A stretch of DNA of 49,097 nucleotides from Methanoregula sp. UBA471 (lineage in GTDB: Archaea > Halobacteriota > Methanomicrobia > Methanomicrobiales > Methanospirillaceae), in NCBI GenBank assembly GCA_002495065.1, contig DADT01000042.1, positions 1-49,097 of the forward strand. Reading direction: 5' to 3'. The translations under genes were made by a program, and so were the position numbers. Below are positions 16,701 to 28,700 of the stretch, one piece after another; positions within the stretch are counted from its first letter, which is position 1, and each line of letters begins with the position of its first letter. The notes under the pieces were generated by a model. The model searched no databases. It saw only the letters and a program-made list of their open reading frames with translations, and was not told where the DNA came from.

Positions 16701-19700
16701 TACCCAGGCTTGTAAAAACCCTGCCCCGCTCAAGATAAGCCCTGTAATTATCTGGCCTGTATGTTATACTGTTATCGAACGCACCGATTGCATCTTCGGG
16801 ACGGTCCAGATACGTGAGTACCACGCCTTTCTCATACCAGATCTCCCCGTCAGTATTCCGGAGTACGAGTGCTGCGTCAAATGCATGTCCTGCCTCATCA
16901 TATCTGCCGAGATTTGCCAGGGATATTCCCCGTAAATAGCTCGGTTCATACAGGTCCGGAAGGACAGATGAGGCATGTGCGAAAATTTCCTGTGCTTCTT
17001 CATGCCTTCCCACCAGCGCAAGGATCCGGCCCTTCTCGGTCAGGAGCTGCCCGTTTTCAGGATCCAGAGTCAGGCCAAGATCAAAAATATGCAGCGCATC
17101 GTTATAACGTGCGAGCCGCGAAAGTGCGCAGCCTTCTGTGAAGAGCAGTGTGATATTTTGTGGGTCGTTCTGACGTGCTTTTTCAAATGCGGAAACGGCA
17201 TCTTCGTCTTTGCCCAGATGTTCAAAAGCGATGCCTTTATGGAACCATGCATTGGAATAGTCTCCAATCCTTAAAAGTACCTCAGTGAATGCCTGGATCG
17301 CATCCTCGTACTTCCTGAGATTTTCGAGCGAAAGCCCCTTGTTGAAGTAGGCTTCGGCAAAATCAGGATCAAGAACAAGAGATCGTGAGAATGAAGCGTC
17401 CGCCTCCTCATACCTGCCGAGCATCGCATACGCGAGTCCCTGTTCGAAATGCCCGTCCCTGCTCCGGTCATCAATTGCAAGCGCTTGTGAGAATGCAATG
17501 ACCGCCTCTCCATACTGCTTCAGGTTTGAAAGCGTACGTGCCTTGTAATAATGTGCATCGAATGCATTGTTATCGAGAGCGATCGCCCGGTCAAACGCTC
17601 TGGCTGCTTCTTCAAATCTCATGAGATCGAAGAGGATGATGCCCTTGTTAAACCAGGTCTCGTAGCTGCCGGCATCAAGTTCGAGAGCCGCATCGAATGC
17701 CAGGAGTGCCTCCCCGGGTCGGTTCAGGTTTTTGAGGGAGAGACCCTTGTGATAATATGCCGGTGACAGGGACGGGTCAACTGAGATCAGCTGGTCGAAT
17801 GAAGCGACAGCATCCTGGTCTTTCGAGAGCCGTGCAAACGCGAGCCCCTTGTCATAGAAGGCACTGACAAACTTAGGATCAAGTGTCGTAGCCTGTTCAA
17901 AAGCTTCGACAGCCTGGAGATCCCTGCCGAGTTTTGTCAGGGCGACACCCTTGTCATACCAGGCATTTGCATATCTGGGGTTAATGGCAAGGACCCGGTC
18001 ATACGAAGAGACGGCCTCTTCGTACCTGCCGAGTTCTGAGAGTGCGATTGCCCGGTCGTACCATCCATAAGCTGAACCGGGTTTGATATCCAGGGCACGG
18101 GTGAGAGCCTCCAGCGCCGGTTCAAACCTGCTGAGCGAGAGCAGCGTACTTCCTTTTCTCAGCCACGCCGGTGCACACGCCGGATCGTGTTCAAGAACCT
18201 GGTCAAAGCAGGCAATTGCGCCTTCCTGGTTCTGGAGTTCGATGTATGTCCTTCCCTTCCGGTACCATGCTGTTGTGTTATCCGGTGCGAGGGCAGCAGT
18301 CTTTTCAAATGCTGCGAGTGCCTCTTCAAACCGTCCCAGTTCGAAAAGCACCTTTCCCTTGAGCAGCCAGACGTCTGCGACACCGCTTTCAAGGTTGAGT
18401 GAGGATTCGAGTGCCCCGAGTGCCTCCTCAAACCTGTGGAGAGATGCCAGTATGATACCCTTGTTAAACCAGGTCTCGTAGCTGGCGTCATCAAGTTCGA
18501 GAGCTGCATCGAATGCCAGGAGTGCCTCTTTGGGACGGTTCAGGTTTTTGAGGGAGAGACCCTTGTGATAATATATCGGTGCCTGTGACGGTTCAACAGC
18601 GATTGCCCGGTCAAATGATGCAATGGCATCCCGGTCTTTCGAGAGCCGTGCAAACGCGAGCCCCTTGTCATAGAAGGCACTGACAAACTTAGGATCAATA
18701 GTCGTAGCCTGTTCAAAAGCTTCGACAGCCTGGAGATCTTTCCCGAGTTTTGTCAGGGCGATACCCTTGTCATACCAGGCATTTGCGTATCTGGGGTTTA
18801 AGGCAAGGACCCTGTCATACGAGGAGACCGCCTCTCCGTACCTGCCGAGTTCTGAGAGTGCGATTGCCCGGTCGTACCATCCATAAGCTGAACCGGGTTT
18901 GAGGTCAAGAGCACGGGTGAGGGCCTCCAGCGCCGGTTCAAACCTGCTGAGCGAGAGCAGCGTACTTCCTTTTCTCAGCCACGCCGGTGCACACGCCGGA
19001 TCGTGTTCAAGAACATGGTCAAAGCAGACAATTGCATCTTCCGGGTTCTGGAGTTCGATGTAGGTCCTTCCCTTCCGGTACCACGCTGTTGTGTCGTCCG
19101 CTGCAAGGACCGTCGTTCTGTCAAATGCTTCGCGTGCCTCTCCAAACCGTCCCAGTTCGAAAAGCACCTTTCCCTTGAGCAGCCAGACGTCTGCGACACC
19201 GCTTTCAAGGCTGAGTGAGGATTCGAGTGCCCCGAGTGCCTCCTCAAACCTGTGGAGAGATGCCAGTATGATGCCCTTGTTGAACCAGGTCTCGTGGCTG
19301 CTGGAATCAATGTCGAGTGCCTCATCGAAGGCCAGGAGTGCATCTTCAGGTCGGTTCAGGTTTTTGAGGGAGAGACCTTTGTGATAATATGCTGGTGCCA
19401 GAGATGGTTCAATGGCGATTGCCCGGTCAAATGCTGCAATAGCATCCTGGTCTTTCGAGAGCCGGGCATAAGCGAGCCCCTTATCATAGAATGCTTTGAC
19501 TAACTCCTCATCAAGTGTCGTGGCCTGTTCAAAAGCTTCGACAGCCTGGAGATCCCTGCCGAGTTTTGTCAGGGCAATACCCTTGTCATACCAGGCATTT
19601 GCATATCCGGGGTTAATGGCAAGCACTCTGTCATACGAGGAGACAGCGTCTTCGTACCTGCCGAGTTCTGAGAGTGCGATTGCCCGGTTGTACCACCCGA

Positions 19701-22700
19701 AGGCCGAACCGGGTTCAATGTCCAGGGCACGGGTGAGGGCCTCCAGCGCCGGTTCAGACCTGCTGAGCGAGAGCAAGGCACTCCCCTTTCTCAGATACGC
19801 CGGTGCACACGCCGCATCGTGTTCAAGAACCTGGTCAAAGCAGGCAATTGCGTCTTCCGGGTTCCGGAGCTCGATGTATGTCTTTCCCTTCCGGTACCAT
19901 GCCGTAGTGTCGTCCGGTGCAAGGGTAGTAGTCTTTTCAAATGCTTCGAGTGCCTCTTCAAACCGTCCCAGTTCGAAAAGCACCCTTCCTTTGAGCAGCC
20001 AGACGTCTGCGACACCGCTTTCAAGGCTGAGTGAGGATTCGAGTGCCCCGAGTGCCTCCTCAAACCTGTGGAGGGATGCCAGGATGATACCCTTGTTAAA
20101 CCATGTCTCGTGGCTGCTGGAATCAAGTTCGAGAGCCGCATCGAATGCCAGGAGCGCCTCATCGGGTCGGTCCAGGTTTTTAAGGGAAAGACCCTTGTGA
20201 TAATATATCGGTGCCTGTGACGGTTCAACAGCGATTGCCCGGTCAAATGATGCAATGGCATCCCGGTCTCTCGAGAGCCGTGCAAACGCGAGCCCCTTGT
20301 CATAGAAGGCACTGACAAACTTAGGATCAATAGTCGTGGCCTGTTCAAAAGCTTCGACAGCATGGAGATCCCTGCCGAGTTTTGTCAGGGCGATACCCTT
20401 GTCATACCAGGCATTTGCATACCTGGGGTTAATGGCAAGCACCCTGTCATAGGATGAGACGGCCTCTTCGTGCCTGCCGAGTTCTGAGAGTGCGATTGCC
20501 CGGTCGTACCATCCATAAGCCGAACCGGGTTTGAGGTCAAGAGCACGGGTGAGGGCATCCAGCGCCGGTTCGAACCTGCTGAGCGAGAGCAGCGTACTTC
20601 CTTTTCTCAGCCACGCCGGTGCACACGCCGCATCGCGTTCAAGAACCTGGTCAAAGCAGACAATTGCATCTTCCGGGTTCTGGAGTTCGATGTATGTCTT
20701 TCCCTTCCGGTACCATGCTGTTGTGTTGTCCGGTGCAAGGGCAGTAGTCCTGTCTAATGCTTCGAGCGCCTCTTCAAACCGTCCCAGTTCGAAAAGCACC
20801 CTCCCCTTGAGCAGCCAGACATCTGCGACACCGCTTTCAAGGCTGAGTGAGGCTTCGAGTGCCCCAAGTGCATCGCCAAACCGAAGAAGTCTCACCAGAA
20901 CAGATGCCCGCTGATAGAGCGCAGGAGCATTATCCGGTTCCTTTTCCAGCACGGTATCGAATGCATCAAGTGCTTTTTCATTTTTTCCAAGGCTGACAAA
21001 CGAGAGACCCGACTGGAATATCGCATCTGTCAGGGAACTGTCATAGATAAAAGCCTGACTGAATGACCGGATTGCCTTTTCAAATTTTGCTGTCGCTTTC
21101 AGCACGAGTCCTTTATAATAATGAGCATAAGCGTGCTCCGGAACATTTTCAAGAGTATAATCAAAGGCTTTGATGGCGTCTTTGTACCTGCCCGTGCGGA
21201 AGAGTGCAAGACCTTTATTATAAGCTGCGTCGGTAAAGGCAGGGTCCAGGGCAAGTGTTTTGTCATAAGCACTGATGGCGTCATCGTCATACCCGAGGGA
21301 AGACTGTGCGAGACCCCTGCCATATGCTGCATCAGCGCTGGCGGGTTTCAATTCGAGTGTTTTATCAAATGCCAGAATGGCATCGTTGAAATACTTTAAC
21401 TTATAGAGAACCTGCCCCCTCGCCAGCCAGATATCGGCATCGTCCGGAATAAGTTCGATTGAACGGTTCAGGGAGGCCAGAGCATCCTTGTCGCGGCCCG
21501 CTGCCATGAGGGCATTCCCGCGGTGGTAGGTGAGATAACCATTTTCAGGTCCGATGGCAAGTGCCAGATCGAATGCTGTGACCGACTCCTCGTATCGCCC
21601 GATGGTTTCGAGGGCGACTCCTTTTTTGTATGCTGCGTCCTGCATACCCGGGCTGAGTTCAAGGGTACGATCGAACGCAGGCACCGATTCATTAAACCGC
21701 TTTAGTATACAAAGGACATCTGCTTTATTGTACCATGCAACTGCACATGAGTCGTCCAGAGATGCTGCCATGCCGAACGCTTCAAGGGCATCTTCATACA
21801 GTGACATCTGCTTATAGCTGATACCGCGGTAATACCATGCGGTAGCATGCTGTTTGTCAAGAACGATTACCTTATCAAATGCTGAGACTGCCTCTTCCCA
21901 CCGTTTGAGGTGAAGCAGGGCTTTACCCCGGTGTATAAGTGCAAAAATGTTCTGGGGTTCACGCCGTAACGATTTCCCGAAAGATTCAACCGCTTCCTTG
22001 AACCGGAACAGCTTATAGAGCGAATACCCCTTGCATGAAAGGAGACCGGGATCCGTGGTGTCCTGTTCCAGTGCCCTGTCCAGTGCGATTACTGCGTCTT
22101 CGTACCGGGCAAGTTTTACTAAAGCAACCCCCCTTCTCCGGTGTGCCCGGGTATTTTCCGGATCAAGGAGAAGAGTTGCGTCGAACTCTCTGATTGCGTC
22201 CTCATACCGGGCAATCTTTTCAAGAATCTCACCCTTGACAAGATGGGAAACCACATCGGTTGTATCAAGTTCGAGTGCGCGATCGAAAGAAGCGATGGCG
22301 TCCTCATACCTGTCGAGCCGGGAGAGCACCAGTCCCTTTTCAGCATAAATACGGGAGTTATCCAGACCCATCCCAATACATGCATTGAATGCTTCCAGGG
22401 CAGATTCCGGTTGGCCGAGATGGGAATAGGAAAGCCCCTTCTCAAAAAGGATCTCCCCGGAATCAGGTTTGAGGACAAGAACGGCATCGAATGCTTCTAT
22501 TGCCCGGTCGTATTTTTTAAGGATGAAATAAGATCGTCCCATCTCTTTCCAGGCTTCTATCCGGGACGGGTTGAGAGCCACGGAACGGGTGAAAGCCTCA
22601 ATGGCATCAGAATACTGATGCAAACGAACGAATGCGGCACCTTTGTAATAAAATATCCGTTCGCACGAAGGATCCAGCTCGTTAATCCGGGTGTATACGG

Positions 22701-25700
22701 TAACTGCTTCTTTTGGCAAATCCTGGCGGTCTGTTGCCCGGGCAAGACCGTACAATGCTGTCAGATCATCCGGATTTGTGATAAGTACATTCCTGAATGC
22801 TTCAGTCGCCTCCGGGTCGCGTCCGAGAGCGTAAAGCGCTCTCCCCTTCTGCAGATACGCATCTGCAAAATCCGGCATCAGACGGTTTGCCTGTTCGAAA
22901 GCTGCAGCGGCTTCTGATACCTTCTGAGCTTTTACCAGTGCGATTCCTTTATAGTAGTACGCTTCGCCAAATTCCGGCTCGAGAGCCAGTGCATGATCAA
23001 ATGCTGCAACTGCATCATCAAAATTGTCAAGGCTGATGTGGGCCCTGCCTTTATAGAACCAGGTATGGGGATTGTCCGGGTCAATTTCCAGTGAGGTTGC
23101 ATAAGCAAGGAGTGCGTCCTGAAATTGTTCGAGAGCAAAAAGACAGAATCCTTTTATCAGCCATGCATTGGCGATCCGTGGTTCAGCCTCGAGCGCACTG
23201 GAAAGGGCCTTTACCGCGTCGCTGAATTCACCAAGCTCGGCCAGGGCAAGTCCTTTGCGGTACATCGCATCGGTAAAACCGGGATTAATTTCAAGGGCCC
23301 GGGTAAATGCCCTGGCCGCTTCATCATGGTGTCCCAATACCGCGTGGGACAGACCATACCGGTAAAATGTATCTGCCCTTCCGGGATCGATTGTACCTGC
23401 CGCCTTAAAGGCAGCAGCAGCCTGTTCATGGTCATCCAGATGTGCAAGCGCAATTCCCTTCTGATAGAGTGTCTCAGGATCATCGGGGGTCATTTCAAGG
23501 GCACTGTTGAAAGCGGACAGCGCTTCGTCATACATACCCACATTTGAAAGGGCTGTACCTTTATTGAAGAAGGCTGGTGCGAAATGGGGAATCAGTTCCA
23601 GTACGCGATCAAACGAGGTCACCGCTTCAGGATACCTGCCAAGGTGAATCAATGCCAGACCCTGGTCATAATACACCTGCGCATTACCCGGATCGAGCTC
23701 AACAGCCTGCCCAAAGGCAGTAACGGCAGGCTCAAAGCGTTCCAGGTCAGCCAGGGCTTTTCCTTTCTGGTAAAGTGCTTCGACGAAGTCCGGTTTGAGT
23801 TCTATTGCCTTTTCGCAGGCAGCAAGCGATTCTTCATTTCGACCCAGGTCGTGAAGTGCGACTCCCTTTCGCAATGCTGCTTCCGCCGAATGCGGATCCA
23901 GTTCAAGCGAGCGGTCAAATGCATCTATCGCCTCCTGGCAGCAGCCCATGCCATACAGGGCAAGTCCTTTCTGGAAAAATCCCGGGGCATATGACGGATT
24001 AAGGGAGAGTGCCCTGTCAAAAGAGACAACCGCTTCGCTGAACCTGTCCAGTTTTGCCAGGGCAACGCCCCGGTTGTAGTGCGCATCTGCGAGTTGGGGA
24101 TTTGTTTCAAGAGCGTGATCAAATTCCTGAATTGCCTCGTCCGTCCGGGATAATTCCAGGAGGGCAAAACCCTTATGGAAATGGGCATCCGCAAAACCCG
24201 GTTCAATCTCAAGCACCCTGTCATAGGCATAAATTGCCTCGGAGGTGTTTCCGGAATCGAAAAGAGCTCTTCCTTTCTGGTAGTACGCATGGTAATTTTT
24301 GGGGTTATCGGTAATAATCCTGTTAAAGTCCCTGACAGCATCCCTGAACTTCTTAAGATGAGACAGGGCAATGCCTTTTCGCATCCGTGCTTCTGCATAA
24401 TTCGGTTTTAGCTGGAGCGTCTTTTCAAAAGCAAAGATTGCCTCATTGTAACGGTTCTGACCCATGTAGGCCTTGCCCTTATGATAGAAAGCCAGTGCAT
24501 TATCAGGATCATACATAAGGGCTTTATCAAAAGCCTCCAGTGCCTCTTCGAATCTTTCAAGCCGTGAAAGTGCCAGACCCCGGTTATAGTGCCCCTGCGC
24601 ATTCCCCGTATCCTTCTCGAGATTCTTATCGAAGGATTCAATGGCTTCAGCGTATTTTTCCAGCTTAAAAAGTGCAAATCCGAGATGATAATAGACCTCA
24701 GTGAACGAAGGATCAATTTCCAGAGCGCGGGTAAATGCAGAAATTGCATCGGAATATTTTCCGCTCTGGTTCAAGGATTTTCCCTTGTTATACCATGCGG
24801 GTGCAAAAGAAGGCAGGATCCCGATAGTCTTTTCAAAAGCTTCGATGGCATCACGGTGATCTCCCAGTCTGGCCAATGCGAGTCCCTTATGGTACAGGGC
24901 TTCATGATTCCCGGGATCAATTTCAAGGAGTATCTCATATGCATGGATCGATTCGTCGAACCTGTTCACCTTTTCCAGCGCGAGCCCCTTGTAGTGAAAT
25001 GCTTCAATGCATCTCTGGTCCAGGGCTATGGCATTATCAAACGCATCGATAGCATCCTGGTATCTCCCAATGTCAAAGAGAGCCTTCCCGTTTCTGACCC
25101 ATCCGTCAACCTGACCGGGATCAATTTTCAGGGATTTGGTGAATGCAACGATTGCATCTTCCGTTCGCCCGAGATCATTCAGGGCATCACCTTTCTTCAT
25201 CCAGATGTCTCGAAGCGCGGGGTTAATATCAAGGGCACGGGAGTAAGCAAAAACAGCATCCTGGATTTTATGGAGATCGTAGAGAGCATTGCCTTTTTTT
25301 ACCCAAGCCTCCGCGAAATTCGCATTAATCTCCAGGGCTTTTGAATATGCGAGGACAGCATCCTGCTTTCTCTGAAGAGAAAAGAGGGCGTCTCCCTTCT
25401 GCATCCAGATCTCGATTATCGTCGGATTGAGCGAGAGAATCCTGTCGTGTGTCTCGATAGCTTCGGGATACCGCCCAAGCTTAAAAAGTGATTTTGCACG
25501 GCAGATGAGTGCTTCGATAAGCGACGGATTTGCTGATAAGCTCCTGTCCAGTAAAGGAACAGCCTCTTCGTAACGGGACAGTTCAGCGTTGGCGATACCC
25601 TGGTACATGTAACTTTCAGTGAGCGTTGGATCGATTTCCGTCGCTTTTTTGTTTGCGGCGATAGCATCCTCATACCGCTTTAATTCAAGATACGATAGTC

Positions 25701-28700
25701 CCAGGTAATAGTAATTCGAGGCGTCGGACGCATCCAGGGACAGGGCCGCCTCAAAGGATTTAACCGCGTCGCTATAGCGTTCACGCTGGACAAGGGCGAC
25801 TCCTTTGAAATGATGCGTTGATGGATTTGAAGGATCAAGCAGAAGTGATTTGTCGAATGCTTTTATGGCATCGCTGTATCGTTCTTTACCGGTAAACGCG
25901 ACCCCGAGGAAATAGAATCCCTGTGCATTTTCAGGCTCGATTTCCAGTGACTTCTCAAAAACCCTGATGGCATCATCGTATTTCTCGCGCTGGGTAAGAG
26001 CGATCCCTTTCTGGTACAGGATTTGTGGATTATCGGGAGATATTTCCAGCGCCAGGTCGTACGATACAATAGCTTCTAAGGGTTTCCCAAGGTGAATAAG
26101 GGCATTTCCCTTCTCAAAAAATGCACGGGCGCATCGGCGGTTGATCTCAATAGTTTTATCAAAAGCATGAACGGCTTCTTCAAATCTTTCAAGAGCCGAC
26201 AGCCCGATACCAAGATAACACCATGACCAGACATCGCGTGGCTGTTCTTCAACCGAGCGGGAAAGAATCAGTACCGCTTCTTCAAAACGGTGAATTTTGA
26301 TAAGCCCGATACTTTTTCGCACTGTTGCTTCAGTAAGGCCTGGATCCAGCACGAGGGCCTGATTAAAAGCCTCAATTGCCTCGTCATGCAAACCAAGATT
26401 TGCCAGGGCAATACCCTTGTTCAGCCATAATCCGGGACGCGAGGGATCATATTCAAGTGCTTCCCTGAAAGTATCAAGAGCTTCCTGGTAGTGTAAAAGA
26501 TGTAAATGGGCAATCCCTTTCCTGAATAATGCCCCGTGATTATAGGGGGAAATCTCAAGGACACGATCAAAAGCGTCGATTGCATCGGAGTATTGCCTGA
26601 GCTTCAGGAGCGTTTCTCCCCGGTAAAACAGCGCAGGAATGTAGAGCGGATTGATTCCAGCAGCCCTGTCGAAAACATTCAGGGCCTGAGAATAATTGTT
26701 CTGGTGAACCAGCGCAAGTCCCATGGCATAATGAACTTCAATAAAATCCGGCTGAAGTTCAAGTGCGTTGTCAAAGGACCTGATTGCATCATCATACCGT
26801 TTCAGCCCGGAAAGAGAAATTCCTTTATGGTAGCTGATCATCGGATCATCAGGGTCTAATTCAAGTGCCCTGTCGAAGGCTGCAATTGCATCCTTGTGCC
26901 TGCCCAGCCGGGACAAGACAATCCCTTTTCTGCGATAAGCGGGAGTGCAACCATTATTGATCTCTATGGCTTTATCGAATGACTGGAGCGCTTTTTCGGG
27001 CTGCCCTCGTGCCGCAAGGGCAACACCCTGATAACACCAGAGCAGCGCATCCCCGGTACATTCCTCAGGAACGCTGCTGAATACTCCGAGAGCCTCCTCA
27101 TGTTTTCCAAGTTTGACGAGTGCAATTCCTTTTCTGACCAGTGCATCTGTTCTTTCCGGATCCAGCAGAATCGCCTGATCAAATGCCCCGACCGCTGCTC
27201 CATACTGTTTCATCTGCTGGTGCACAATCCCGGAATAATAATAGGAAGGTACATGGGCAGGATCGAGTGCAATAGCCCGGTCGAATTCTGTAAGGGCCTC
27301 CTCAAAGTGATCCAGCTCTATCAGGGCAATACCCTTAAAATGGTGGACCAGGGAATATGAGGGGTCGATGGCAAGGGAATGATCGAATGCGGTTACCGCT
27401 TCAAAATACCGCTCGGTTCCGGCATATGCCAGTCCAAGAAAATAATATCCTGAAGCATTTTCCGGTTCATGGGCAAGGGCATGTTCGAATGCATCGATTG
27501 CATCGTCAAAACGTTCCTGACGAAAGAGAGCAACACCTTTCAGATAGATAATTTTCGGATTATCGGGTTCGATCTCCAGTGCACGGTCATAGAGATCTGC
27601 TGCTTCTGACTGGTCTCCCATGTAGGAGAAGGCGTTTGCTTTCTCATAGAGTGCACGTGCGCACCGTGGGTTGATCTCCAGTGTTTTGTCAAACGAACGA
27701 ATGGCTTCTTCAAATCGTTCGACAGACGAAAGGGCGATACCCTTATAGTACCATGCCTGGTCATTGCCAGGCTGTTCTTCAAGGGCACGGTTAAGAATTG
27801 AGATTGCCTCATCATACCGGCAGAGAGTAATCAGGACAATTCCTTTACGGACCGCTGCGTCCGCATGCCGTGGATTTAATATAAGCACCTTTTCGAATGA
27901 CGCGATGGCTTCATCTGCCATTCCCAGTCTGCTGAGGGCAATTCCTTTCTGGAGCCAGCCTTCGGTGAGCGCCGGGTTTTGCTCGATTGCCTCGTTAAAT
28001 GCCACCAGTGCTTCCTGATATCGTGAAAGGTGGAAAAAAGCCAGACCTTTGTTAAACCATGCACCGGTATTCTGCGGTACCTGTCCGAGTACGCTGTCGA
28101 AATCCAGTACCGATTCAGCATAATGTCCGGTTTGCAGATAAGCGGTACCGCGCTGATAGAGAACGAGGGTATTTGCCGGATCAATCTCAAGGGCCTGATC
28201 GTAGGCATATACGGCATCTTCATATCTCCCCAGCTGAATGAGTGAAAGTCCCAGGTTGTAATAGGCATTGATGTAATTCGGGTTGATGGCAATGGCGCGT
28301 TCAAATGCATCAATTGCCATCTCGGACTTCCCGAGCTTTGCCAGGGCAAGACCTTTATCATAGAATGCCTGGGCATACGAAGGTTTGATCCCGATACTTT
28401 TATTGTATGATTCAATTGCATCAGGATATTTACCGAGTTTGGCGAGCAGGAGCCCTTTCTGGTGGAACGCCTGAGCATTCCCCGGATTCTGTTTGATTGT
28501 CCGGTCAAATTCCTGGATGGCTTCATCGACATTTCCCAGTTTTGCGAGTGCAAAACCCTTGTGGAAATATGCATCCCCATACTCCGGATTGATCTTCAGG
28601 GCCCTGTCGTATGCAGAAACTGCTTCCGTATACCTGCCCAGGCTGGCGTACGCAATTCCGCCCTGGAAAGCTGCCTGAGCACATCCGGGATCCAGACGAA

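Noticed and set aside
19496..20200. Plus-strand open frame of 234 codons opposite the giant TPR gene, and others like it (22141-22917, 24589-25344)
   Set aside because: Regular codon use of the TPR repeats leaves long open frames on the other strand. These have low-complexity Ser/Arg-rich or patternless sequences and no start signals.
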